64,000 nucleotides of DNA, taken from Oryzomicrobium terrae. Lineage in GTDB: Bacteria > Pseudomonadota > Gammaproteobacteria > Burkholderiales > Rhodocyclaceae. The stretch spans positions 2,542,001-2,606,000 of the forward strand of contig NZ_CP022579.1 in NCBI RefSeq assembly GCF_008274805.1. The letters run 5' to 3'. The translations under genes were made by a program, and so were the position numbers. Within the stretch, counting starts at the first letter, position 1, and each line of letters begins with the position of its first letter. The notes under the pieces are model-generated. The model searched no databases. It had not been told where the DNA came from and saw nothing but the letters and a program-made list of their open reading frames with translations. Shown here piece after piece: positions 39,185-47,254 of this stretch.

Positions 39185-40723
39185 TCAGCGGCAGGTTTCG
39201 CCGGGGAAGTATTTATCGGCGAAGTAGCAGGCGCTCATCGGCAGGTAGCCGGGCACCCGGTACCAGCGGTCCTTGATCTGGCGTAGCACCGTATCCCGAT
39301 AGGGCTCGTAGCGGAAGCCCTGGCCGAGCACCAGGTAGAAGGTCACCCCCTCGATGGTCACGCTCTTCACGTCGACGCGGCGGAAATAGGGGCGGTAGTC
39401 GTCCAGGTTGGGCTCGGACTTGCGCACGGTGAGGATGTTCTTGCCATCCAGGGGGCGGAAGTCGGTGTAGATGTCGTCGTGGCGGGCGTGGGACGACCCC
39501 GGGCCGAAGACGATGAAGTAGCGCTGGGCGTCGTAGCCCAGGGTCACGGCGTTGGAATAACCATCGCTGGCGAAGACGTAGTCGGCTTCGTAGGGCTTGA
39601 GTTCGGCGAGCAGTTCCTGGGACTTCACCGTGAGCACCACCCCGTCGTACCACTTGGTGGATTTCCACCAGCTGATCGGCGCTTCGACCACCGCCGTGAG
39701 CAGCACCACGTGGACCAGGGCGAAGCCCGCCAGCCAGCGCGACAGCCGGGGCAGGCGCCCGTCGGGCAGGCCACAGGCCGCAGCCACGGCGAGCAGCGGG
39801 GCAAAGGACAGCAGCCAGTGCAGGCCGATGGTCTTGCCCACCGACATCAGGCCGAACAGGGCAAAGGGGATCAGGGCCAGCCAGTACAGGGCGCGCACGC
39901 CCGGGTCGCGCCGCCCCACTTCCAGCACCGCCCGGGTGTCGCGCCACAGGAAGGCCACCAGGAACGGGGTGAGCACGTACAGCAGGGTCACCCCGTAGGT
40001 CACCGGGTGCTGCCAGCTGATGCCCGAGTTATTGCCCTCGTGACGGTTGAAGGCGTTGAACATGACGTTGGCCCAGCCGTGGCCCTGGTTGTACCAGATG
40101 TTGAGGATCGGTCCGGGCAGGGCGAACAACACCAGCAGGAACAGGCCGCCCCAGCGCTTCTCGTCGCGGCGCACCGCCACGGTGTGGATCACGTAGGCCA
40201 CCCCGAGCAGCACGGCGAAATACTTGGAGAGGAAGGCCAGGGCGAGGAACAGGCCGGCGGCGGCATGGCTGGCCAGGCACTGGCGGCGCAGGCCAGTGAC
40301 GTAGGCGGTGACCGACAGCACCGACCAGAAAATCAGCGGGATGTCGGTGGTGATCAGCACGTTCACCACCGACGCCGGCAAGAGCAGCGAGAACAGGGCG
40401 GCATAGCCGGCCCGCTCCTCCCCCGCCGGCCGCGCCAAGTGCCAGGCGCAGGCTGCCACCGGCAGCGGCAGCAGGATCGCCGGCAGGCGGATCACCCATT
40501 CGGCGTGGGACAGCTTGAGCAGTAGCGCGATCCACCACCCGACCATGGGCGGGTGGTCGTAGAAGCCCCAGTCCGGCTGGACGCCCCACCAGTAGAAATA
40601 GGCTTCATCGCCGGTGATCGGCAGCTTCCAGGCGAGGAAGGCGCGAAAGGCGAAGACCACGGCCAGTCCCAGCCAGACGGCGGGGTAAGCCAGGGGGTTG
40701 GCGGTGCGGAAGGGGGTGGTCAC
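39185..40723 (-). CDS. GT-C glycosyltransferase, ArnT/PMT family
   Basis: About 512 aa with 10 or more membrane helices. KLPITGDEAYFYWWGVQPDWGFYDHPPMVGWWIAL is the acidic catalytic loop of the GT39/GT83 PMT_2 group, which uses polyprenyl-phosphate sugars on the periplasmic side. A soluble C-terminal portion of about 120 residues follows. I use the GTG at 40723; a TTG at 40789 would add 22 residues. It is upstream of and cotranscribed with the UbiA-family gene, which may make its lipid-sugar donor. Confidence 0.82.
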   Translation of the reverse strand: MTTPFRTANPLAYPAVWLGLAVVFAFRAFLAWKLPITGDEAYFYWWGVQPDWGFYDHPPMVGWWIALLLKLSHAEWVIRLPAILLPLPVAACAWHLARPAGEERAGYAALFSLLLPASVVNVLITTDIPLIFWSVLSVTAYVTGLRRQCLASHAAAGLFLALAFLSKYFAVLLGVAYVIHTVAVRRDEKRWGGLFLLVLFALPGPILNIWYNQGHGWANVMFNAFNRHEGNNSGISWQHPVTYGVTLLYVLTPFLVAFLWRDTRAVLEVGRRDPGVRALYWLALIPFALFGLMSVGKTIGLHWLLSFAPLLAVAAACGLPDGRLPRLSRWLAGFALVHVVLLTAVVEAPISWWKSTKWYDGVVLTVKSQELLAELKPYEADYVFASDGYSNAVTLGYDAQRYFIVFGPGSSHARHDDIYTDFRPLDGKNILTVRKSEPNLDDYRPYFRRVDVKSVTIEGVTFYLVLGQGFRYEPYRDTVLRQIKDRWYRVPGYLPMSACYFADKYFPGETCR

Positions 40724-40800
40724 GGGGCGATGGGCGGCAGCAAAAAAGGGAGACAGAAGGAAGAGCCCATTCCGGGCGCTCCCCGGCAAGACCGGTCGGC

Positions 40801-40831
40801 GAAAGGCCGGGCCGCCGAGACGGCGGCCGGC
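40801..40831 (-). terminator. hairpin after the DAHP synthase gene
   Basis: CCGCCG at 40812-40817 pairs with CGGCGG at 40821-40826, extended by GCCGG and CCGGC across one bulged base. On the minus strand it is followed by only three T residues. Confidence 0.5.
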
Positions 40832-40858
40832 AAGGATGCAAAGGCTACGTGGTGCGTG

Positions 40859-41974
40859 TTACGCGCTGGCTTCGACCAGGCGGCGGGCACGCACGGCAGC
40901 GGCCAGCTGGTCGAGGATGGCCACGCTGTCGTCCCAGCCGACGCAGGCATCGGTGACGCTCTGGCCGTAAGTCAGGGGCTGGCCGGCCACCTGGTCCTGG
41001 CGCCCCTCGACGATGTTCGACTCGACCATCACGCCGATGATGCGCTCCTCGCCGCCGGCCAGCTGGGCCGCCACGTCGGTGCTGACGTCCATCTGGCGCT
41101 TGTACTGCTTGCTGCTGTTGCCGTGGGAGAAGTCGATCATCACCCGGGCAGCCAGGCCGGCGCCGGCGATGTCCTTGCAGGCCACATCCACGCTGGCGGC
41201 GTCGTAGTTGGGTGCCTTGCCGCCACGCAGGATGACGTGGCAGTCCTCGTTGCCCAGGGTGGAGACGATGGCGGTGTGGCCGGACTTGGTCACCGACAGA
41301 AAATGGTGCGGGCTCTGGGCGGCGCGGATGGCGTCCACGGCGATCTTGACGTTGCCGTCGGTGCCGTTCTTGAAGCCCACCGGGCACGACAGGCCGGACG
41401 CCAGCTCCCGGTGCACCTGGGATTCGGTGGTTCGGGCGCCGATGGCGCCCCAGGCGATCAGGTCGGCGGTGTACTGGGGGGTGATGGTGTCGAGGAACTC
41501 GGTGGCGCAGGGCAGGCCCAGCTCGTTCACGTCGAGCAGCAGCTTGCGCGCCAGGCGCAGGCCCTCGTTGATGCGGAAGCTGCCGTCCATGCGCGGATCG
41601 TTGATCAGGCCCTTCCAGCCGACGGTGGTGCGGGGCTTTTCGAAATAGACGCGCATCACCACCAAGAGGTCGTCCTGGTACTGGCGGGCCAGGGGTTCGA
41701 GGCGGCGGGCGTAGTCCAGGGCGGCATCGCTGTCATGGATCGAGCAGGGGCCGATCACCACCACCAGCCGGTCGTCGGCGCCGTGCAACACCCGGTGGAT
41801 GCCCTGGCGCGCCTGGTAGGTGATCTGGGCCGCCCGGTTGCTCAGGGGATATTCGCGGAACACGTGGGCCGGCGGCACCAGTTCCTTGATCTCCTTGATG
41901 CGGACATCGTCGGTGACCGGCTTGGACGCGTTGCTGGCGGACGTATTGGCGAGAGCGGCGGAATGGAGCGACAT
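40859..41974 (-). CDS. aroG: 3-deoxy-7-phosphoheptulonate synthase (class I)
   Basis: 371 aa enzyme joining phosphoenolpyruvate and erythrose-4-phosphate at the entry of aromatic amino acid synthesis. VVIGPCSIHDSDAALDYARRL, MRVYFEKPRTTVGWKGLIND, GFKNGTDGNV, VMIDFSHGNSSKQY and NIVEGRQ are the AroF/G/H signature. I chose the ATG at 41974 (MSLHSAALAN); the frame continues upstream without similarity. Which amino acid gives feedback cannot be told by eye. Confidence 0.95.
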   Translation of the reverse strand: MSLHSAALANTSASNASKPVTDDVRIKEIKELVPPAHVFREYPLSNRAAQITYQARQGIHRVLHGADDRLVVVIGPCSIHDSDAALDYARRLEPLARQYQDDLLVVMRVYFEKPRTTVGWKGLINDPRMDGSFRINEGLRLARKLLLDVNELGLPCATEFLDTITPQYTADLIAWGAIGARTTESQVHRELASGLSCPVGFKNGTDGNVKIAVDAIRAAQSPHHFLSVTKSGHTAIVSTLGNEDCHVILRGGKAPNYDAASVDVACKDIAGAGLAARVMIDFSHGNSSKQYKRQMDVSTDVAAQLAGGEERIIGVMVESNIVEGRQDQVAGQPLTYGQSVTDACVGWDDSVAILDQLAAAVRARRLVEASA

Positions 41975-42030
41975 GACAGGAATCCCGAAAAAAGGCGCTG
42001 AACCGTGGGCAGACGACGGGGAAACCCTTG

Positions 42031-42036
42031 ATTCTA
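42031..42036 (-). promoter_or_regulatory. candidate -10 of the DAHP synthase gene
   Basis: TAGAAT on the minus strand, 57 bp before the start. No good -35 is visible at 16-18 bp. Confidence 0.35.
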
Positions 42037-42100
42037 CCGGACGGAGGCCCCCTCTGGGCAGGGATGGCAAGCCATGCCCCGGCACCTCCCGCCGCGGTTC

Positions 42101-42106
42101 TATACT
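42101..42106 (+). promoter_or_regulatory. candidate -10 box directly before the radical SAM start
   Basis: TATACT lies only 6 bp before the ATG at 42113. If used, transcription would begin at or next to the start codon, giving a leaderless mRNA. The -35 region is poor. Confidence 0.35.
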
Positions 42107-42112
42107 TACCCC

Positions 42113-43270
42113 ATGGCTCCCCCCATTCGACCGCCCCGCCCGCCCATGCCCCCCGGCGGCACGTCCCTGCCTTCGCCACGGGGCCGGGGCAGCGCCGCCA
42201 ACATCGGCGGACGCTTCGACACCTGGCAACGGGAACGGCCGGCGGAAGTGGTCGAAGCCGACCGGCTACAGCGCGAGCAGGCCCCGGACGACACCCCGCT
42301 GCTGCCCGATCCGCGCACCGAACTGCTGATCGACACGGCGCGCAGCGTGCTCACCCGCAACCAATCGCCGGACCTGCCCTTCGACCGCTCGATCAACCCC
42401 TACCGAGGCTGCGAGCACGGCTGCGTCTATTGCTACGCCCGGCCCAGCCACAACTACCTGGGCCTGTCGCCCGGGCTGGACTTCGAAACCAAGATCTTCC
42501 ACAAGCCCGACGCCCCGGAGCTGCTCGCCGCCGAACTGGCCAAGCCAGGCTACGCCTGCGCCCCCATCGCCCTGGGGGTCAATACCGACGCCTACCAGCC
42601 CCTGGAACGTCAGACCCGGCTGACCCGACGTCTGCTCGACCTGCTGCTCGCCTGCCGCCACCCGGTGATGCTGATCACCAAAGGCGCCCTGATCGAGCGC
42701 GACCTGGACCTGCTCGCCGCCCTGGCCGCCGAGAATCTGGTGACCACTGCCGTTTCCCTCACCAGCCTGTCGAGCGAGCTGTCGCGCCGCCTTGAACCCC
42801 GGGCCGCGGCACCGCAGCGGCGCCTGGCCGTCATCCGCACCCTGGCCGAGGCGGGCGTGCCGGTGGGGGTGTCCTTTGCCCCGCTGATCCCGGGGCTCAA
42901 CGACCACGAGCTGGAAAAAGGCTTGGAAGCGGCCCGCCGGGCCGGCGCCGCCTGGGCCCACTACGGCGTGCTGCGTCTGCCCCACGAAGTGGCGCCCCTG
43001 TTCGAGGACTGGCTGGCCCGCCACGCCCCGGGCAAGGCCGCCCGGGTGATGGCTGTCCTCTACGACATGCGTGGTGGCCAGCGCAACGACCCGCGCTTTG
43101 GCCACCGCCTGCGCGGCCTGGGCCACTACGCCGAGCTGATGGCCCAGCGCTTCCGCCTCGCCCACAAGCGCCTCGGCTACGGCGAGGCGCCGCACCTGGA
43201 TTGCAGCCGCTTCACCCCACCGGCTGTCCCCAGGCAAGGCCCCGCCAACCCCCAGCTGTCCCTGTTCTGA
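42113..43270 (+). CDS. radical SAM protein, PA0069/SplB-like family
   Basis: 385 aa. The cluster motif is CEHGCVYCYARP, a CxxxCxxC set for the SAM-bound 4Fe-4S cluster. PSPRGRGSAANIGGRFD near the N terminus and VNTDAYQPLE and PVMLITKGALIERD are characteristic of the PA0069 family of unknown function. SAPLIPG-type sequence (SFAPLIPGLND) follows. The ATG at 42113 is used; an ATG at 42074 would add 13 residues, and one at 42146 is also possible because the first 25 residues are Pro-rich. Divergent from aroG. Confidence 0.88.
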   Translation: MAPPIRPPRPPMPPGGTSLPSPRGRGSAANIGGRFDTWQRERPAEVVEADRLQREQAPDDTPLLPDPRTELLIDTARSVLTRNQSPDLPFDRSINPYRGCEHGCVYCYARPSHNYLGLSPGLDFETKIFHKPDAPELLAAELAKPGYACAPIALGVNTDAYQPLERQTRLTRRLLDLLLACRHPVMLITKGALIERDLDLLAALAAENLVTTAVSLTSLSSELSRRLEPRAAAPQRRLAVIRTLAEAGVPVGVSFAPLIPGLNDHELEKGLEAARRAGAAWAHYGVLRLPHEVAPLFEDWLARHAPGKAARVMAVLYDMRGGQRNDPRFGHRLRGLGHYAELMAQRFRLAHKRLGYGEAPHLDCSRFTPPAVPRQGPANPQLSLF

Positions 43271-43361
43271 TGCGGGGCCACGCGGCCTGGGTAGAGCGCC
43301 ACGGCAACGCATTTGGCATAATTCGCACTCACGCCGGCACGGCGGGCCACCACCACGAGGG

Positions 43362-44114
43362 ATGCGGAAAAACATGGGGATCGACCAACGGGGCGGGCAC
43401 GACGCCCGGGCCAAAGCACGTTTCCACCTGCCCGAAGCGGAAAAGATGCGCCGCCTGAACGCGTTGCGCCACGCCCTGCAGCGGGCGACGCCGCAATCCG
43501 GAGAGCGTCCGGGTCGGCACCCGACCGGGCACTACTCCCGTACCATCCTGGCCCCCCTGTGCTTCTTTCTCGGCCTGGGCGCCCTGGCCTTCGCCTTCTT
43601 TTCCTGGCTGGGCAGCCCGACAGTGCGCCAGGCGGGGACACGGATGGAAATCGTCATCCCCGCGGCCCTGGACGGCCATCACTACCTCGACGGCGCGATC
43701 AACGGCCAGCCGGTCACCTTCCTGATCGACAGCGGGGCCAGTTACGTCTCGGTCAGCCATGGTCTGGCGCAGCAACTGGGGTTGGCCCGGGGGAACAGCG
43801 CCACCTTCATGACGGCGACGGGCCCGGTGTCCGGCCAGATCGTGGCCGATCAGGCGGTGGCGGCGGGCGGCTTCGGCCCGCTGCCCCTATCGGTCAGCGT
43901 CATGCCCGGGTCCCGGCCCATGGCCCTGCTCGGCCAGAATTTTCTGCGCCACGTCGAAACCGTGCAGGCGAACCGGCAATTGATCCTGCGTGGCACTGCC
44001 TTGCCGGCCAGCAAAGCCCCCTCGCCCGCCCGAATCCGAGCGCCGTGGGTGGCCCTGACCGGGGTGGCCCTGCTGATCGCCGCCCTGGCACTGCGCAGCG
44101 GGCGCCGGCCTTGA
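43362..44114 (+). CDS. retropepsin-like aspartic protease, TIGR02281 family
   Basis: 250 aa. FLIDSGASYVSVS is the catalytic D-S/T-G triplet region, and MALLGQNFL is the second family signature. An N-terminal membrane helix (TILAPLCFFLGLGALAFAFF) precedes the protease domain and a second helix (ALTGVALLIAALAL) lies at the C terminus. Usual family members have one anchor, so the C-terminal helix is extra. The domain would face the periplasm. Starts at 43374 and 43446 are also possible. DSG replaces the more common DTG, as in retropepsin relatives. Confidence 0.8.
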   Translation: MRKNMGIDQRGGHDARAKARFHLPEAEKMRRLNALRHALQRATPQSGERPGRHPTGHYSRTILAPLCFFLGLGALAFAFFSWLGSPTVRQAGTRMEIVIPAALDGHHYLDGAINGQPVTFLIDSGASYVSVSHGLAQQLGLARGNSATFMTATGPVSGQIVADQAVAAGGFGPLPLSVSVMPGSRPMALLGQNFLRHVETVQANRQLILRGTALPASKAPSPARIRAPWVALTGVALLIAALALRSGRRP

Positions 44115-44200
44115 GTCCTGGCTGAGTCCTGGCTGAGTCCTGCGCTGGGTTCAGGCCGGGTCCTGGCTAGGCAGGCTTGCCCCCGCCGGAAGCCCCCGGC

Positions 44201-44755
44201 TTACCAGCGCCGGTAAGGCCAGCGCGGGAAGGGGCTGTAGAAGGGGTCGCGGCAGGCCATGCTGCCTTGCTGGTAACCCTGCTGAAAACTCAGCTCCTGG
44301 CGTTTCTGGGCGTCCCGGTTGATGTCCTGCTCGCGCTGCAGCAGGCGGGTGGCGCAATCAGTTTCCTTGGCCGACTGGCGCAGGGCGTAGATACCGTCCA
44401 GCACCGCCACGGGCAGGCCCTGGCGGGTCAGTTCGAGGACCTTGGCGGGGGGCAGGTCCAGGTCGCCGCCGCGCACCCGGGCCTCGGCGACGATCTCGTC
44501 CACCGTTTTCTTTTCCTTGACCAGGCGCTTGACCTCTTCCCAGGTCAGGGGCGGCTTGGGCGGCGGCAGCGGCGCCGCCGGGGCGATCACCGTCTCGGTG
44601 CCGGCCCGGGGCAACGGGGGGCCCGCAGGCCCAGGACTGGCGCAGCCTGCCAGCAAGGCACTGGCAAGAATGAGTACTGGCGCGGCTTTCACGGCATACC
44701 GTCTGGAGATGCCCGACTGGCGCGGGGTTTCGGGCAGGGGGTGGCGGACGGCCAT
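44201..44755 (-). CDS. lipoprotein of unknown function
   Basis: 184 aa from the ATG at 44755, 3 bp after the tldD stop. The lipobox LLAGC puts the lipid Cys at residue 38. A GTG at 44692 would give 163 aa with the lipobox Cys at 17, a normal lipoprotein signal length. The choice is open because repeat copy C covers the extra N-terminal segment. The mature part has PLTWEEVKRLVKEKKTVDEIVAEARVRGGDLDLPPAKVLELTRQGLPVAVLDGI, a helical segment, and ends in an aromatic/Arg-rich tail. No known function. Last gene of the yhdP-nit-tldD run. Confidence 0.75.
   Translation of the reverse strand: MAVRHPLPETPRQSGISRRYAVKAAPVLILASALLAGCASPGPAGPPLPRAGTETVIAPAAPLPPPKPPLTWEEVKRLVKEKKTVDEIVAEARVRGGDLDLPPAKVLELTRQGLPVAVLDGIYALRQSAKETDCATRLLQREQDINRDAQKRQELSFQQGYQQGSMACRDPFYSPFPRWPYRRW
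44663..44730 (-). repeat. dispersed repeat, copy C (two units at a lipoprotein 5' end)
   Basis: On the minus strand unit 1 starts at 44730 with AAACCCCGCGCCAGTCGGGC and runs on with ATCTCCAG. Unit 2 starts 40 bp later near 44690 with GAAAGCCGCGCCAGTACTC. The copy runs through the alternative GTG start into the signal-peptide region. Confidence 0.75.
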
Positions 44756-44758
44756 GGC

Positions 44759-46243
44759 TCAGGCGGTACCGCCCACGGTCAGGCCGTCGATGCGCACGGT
44801 GGGCATGCCGACGCCCACGGGCACGCTCTGGCCTTCCTTGCCGCAGGTGCCGACGCCGGAATCCAGGGCCATGTCGTTGCCCACCATCTTGACGTGGGTC
44901 AGGGCATCGGCGCCGTTGCCGATCAGAGTGGCCCCCTTGATCGGGTACATGATCTTGCCGTTCTCGACCCAATAGGCCTCGCTCATGGAGAAGACGAACT
45001 TGCCATTGGTGATGTCCACCTGGCCACCGCCGAAGTTCACCGCGTAGACGCCCTTCTTCACCGACTTGATGATCTCTTCCGGCGATTTGTCGCCGGCCAG
45101 CATGTAGGTGTTGGTCATGCGCGGCAGGGGCAGGTGGGCAAAGGATTCGCGCCGGCCGTTGCCGGTGGGGGCGACGCCCATCAGGCGGGCGTTGAGGCTG
45201 TCCTGCATGTAGCCCTTGAGGATGCCGTCCTCGATCAGCACGGTGCGCTGGGTCGGGTTGCCCTCGTCATCGATGTTGAGGGAGCCGCGCCGGTCGGGGA
45301 TGGTGCCGTCGTCCACCACGGTGACGCCCTTGGCCGCCACCCGCTGGCCCATCTTGCCGGCGAAGGCCGAGCTGCCCTTGCGGTTGAAGTCGCCCTCCAG
45401 GCCGTGGCCCACTGCCTCGTGCAGCAGGATGCCGGGCCAGCCCGGGCCGAGCACCACGGTCATGGGACCGGCGGGCGCGGGGCGGGCATCCAGGTTGGTG
45501 ACCGCCTGGTGCACCGCCTCCCGGGCGTAGCGGTCGAGCATGGCCTCGTCGAAGTAGCCGTAGTCGAAGCGACCGCCGCCCCCGGCGTGGCCCTGCTCGC
45601 GCTTGCCGTTGTCCTCGACGATGACGGTGACGCCGACCCGCACCAGGGGGCGCACGTCGGCGGCCAGGCGGCCGTCGGCGCGCATCACCAGCACCACGTC
45701 GTATTCGCCGGAGAGGGAGGCCATCACCTGGGTGACCCGGGGGTCGCAGGCCCGGGCGAAAGCTTCGAGCCGCTCCAAGAGCTTGACCTTGGCTTCCGCC
45801 GGCAGGGAGGCCAGGGGGTCCTGGGCCGCATACAGGGCGCGGCCGTCCACCAGGTTGCGGCGGCGCTGGCCGGCGGCGACCCGCTTGTTCTGGCCGGCGG
45901 CGGTGATCGAGCGCACCGCCGCGGCGGCGTCCGAGAGGGCCGCCAGGCCGATGTCGTCGGAGTAGGCGAAGGCGGTCTTCTCGCCGGACACGGCGCGCAC
46001 GCCGACGCCCTGGTCGATGTTGAAGCTGCCGGACTTGACGATGCCCTCTTCCAGGGCCCAGGACTCGGAACGGGTGTACTGGAAGTACAGGTCGGCGTCG
46101 TCCACGCCCGGGGCGTTGAGCTGGGTAAACACCTTGTCCAGGGCCGACTCGGACAGGTCGAAGGGGGCCAGCAGCAGGCTGTCGGCGACCGCCAGGGGGT
46201 TGGCAGCGGCGGCGGTACGGGGGGCGGTGGCTTTCTTGCTCAT
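44759..46243 (-). CDS. tldD: metalloprotease TldD
   Basis: 494 aa. The metal motif is HEAVGHGLE within [45 protein letters not shown] at the N terminus and [21 protein letters not shown] with [29 protein letters not shown] at the C terminus are conserved. TldD and TldE together process small modified peptides; tldE is not in the window. I chose the ATG at 46243 (a GGAG box lies just before it). Confidence 0.95.
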   Translation of the reverse strand: MSKKATAPRTAAAANPLAVADSLLLAPFDLSESALDKVFTQLNAPGVDDADLYFQYTRSESWALEEGIVKSGSFNIDQGVGVRAVSGEKTAFAYSDDIGLAALSDAAAAVRSITAAGQNKRVAAGQRRRNLVDGRALYAAQDPLASLPAEAKVKLLERLEAFARACDPRVTQVMASLSGEYDVVLVMRADGRLAADVRPLVRVGVTVIVEDNGKREQGHAGGGGRFDYGYFDEAMLDRYAREAVHQAVTNLDARPAPAGPMTVVLGPGWPGILLHEAVGHGLEGDFNRKGSSAFAGKMGQRVAAKGVTVVDDGTIPDRRGSLNIDDEGNPTQRTVLIEDGILKGYMQDSLNARLMGVAPTGNGRRESFAHLPLPRMTNTYMLAGDKSPEEIIKSVKKGVYAVNFGGGQVDITNGKFVFSMSEAYWVENGKIMYPIKGATLIGNGADALTHVKMVGNDMALDSGVGTCGKEGQSVPVGVGMPTVRIDGLTVGGTA

Positions 46244-46258
46244 GAAGACTCCAGATTC

Positions 46259-46301
46259 GATTCGGGCCAGGATCGGGATCGCGGATGAAGCATCCCGAAT
46301 C
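46259..46301. repeat. inverted repeat upstream of tldD
   Basis: GATTCGGG at 46259-46266 is complementary to CCCGAATC at 46294-46301 with a 27-base spacer, just upstream of the tldD ribosome-binding site. Function unknown. Confidence 0.3.
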
Positions 46302-46396
46302 AGGGCCGACAACAGCTTAGCGCAGCGGAAGATGGCCCAGGGGCAACGGGACGTAACCGGGCGTGACCAACGTCGCCCACACCGGGATGCGCCAGG

Positions 46397-47254
46397 TCAT
46401 AGCACCCGGTGCCTGAGGGCGGGCAGGCTGGCGCGCACCTCGGCCAGATAGGTGGGGTCGAAATCGGCGATCACCACCCCCGGGCCTTTCAGCTTGCGGT
46501 CCAGGATGTCGCCCCAGGGGCCCACCACCATGCTGTTCCCGTGGGTTTCCCGGCCATTCTCGTGGCGGCCGCCCTGGCCCACCGCCAGCACGTAGCACTG
46601 GTTCTCGATGGCCCGGGCGCGTAGCAGGATTTCCCAGTGGGCGCGGCCGGTGGTCTCGGTGAAGGCCGCCGGCATGACGATCAGGTCGACGGGCTTGTCG
46701 TTGCCACCCACACCACCGGCCAGGTGCCGGTACAGCTCGGGAAAGCGCAGGTCATAGCAGATCGACAGGGCCACCCGGCCGAAGGGGGTATCGAAGGCCA
46801 CCGGCGTGTCGCCAGCCTCGATGGTGGCGGCCTCGTCGTAGCGCTCGGCGCCCTTCTGGAAACCGAACAGGTGGATCTTGTCGTAGCGCGCCACCCGCTT
46901 GCCCTCCGGGCCGTAGGCGACGCTGCTGTTGCGCATCTTGTCCGGGGCGGACGCCTCCAGGGGCACCGAGCCGCCGATCAGCCAGATGCCGTGGCGTGCC
47001 GCGGTCTCGGCCAGGAAGTCCTGGATCGGCCCGCCGCCGCCCAACTCGGCGTCCTTCTCCCGGGCCGCCACCTTGTCCGCGTCGGACGCGCCGATGATCG
47101 GGAAATACTCGGGCAGGGCCACCAGGGTCGCGCCCTGGGCCACGGCCTCGGCCACCAGGCGGCCAGCGGTCTGCAGGTTGTCGGCCACCCGGGGACCGGA
47201 CACCATCTGCACGGCGGCGAAGCGTACCGGGGTGGAAGAAGCGGAATGGCTCAT
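46397..47254 (-). CDS. carbon-nitrogen hydrolase (Nit2-like amidase)
   Basis: 285 aa nitrilase-superfamily enzyme. The Glu-Lys-Cys triad is in ALPEYFPIIG, KIHLFGFQ and SICYDLRFPELYRH. RNSSVAYGPEGKRVARYDKIHLF is typical of the deaminated-glutathione amidase (NIT1/YbeM) branch. Its start overlaps the yhdP stop by 4 bp (ATGA), indicating translational coupling. yhdP-nitrilase-tldD is a recurrent order in betaproteobacteria. Confidence 0.92.
   Translation of the reverse strand: MSHSASSTPVRFAAVQMVSGPRVADNLQTAGRLVAEAVAQGATLVALPEYFPIIGASDADKVAAREKDAELGGGGPIQDFLAETAARHGIWLIGGSVPLEASAPDKMRNSSVAYGPEGKRVARYDKIHLFGFQKGAERYDEAATIEAGDTPVAFDTPFGRVALSICYDLRFPELYRHLAGGVGGNDKPVDLIVMPAAFTETTGRAHWEILLRARAIENQCYVLAVGQGGRHENGRETHGNSMVVGPWGDILDRKLKGPGVVIADFDPTYLAEVRASLPALRHRVL

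Noticed and set aside
43314-43327. TGGCATAATTCGCA as a sigma-54 promoter upstream of the aspartic protease
   Set aside because: The GG and GC doublets are two bases too close for the -24/-12 spacing.
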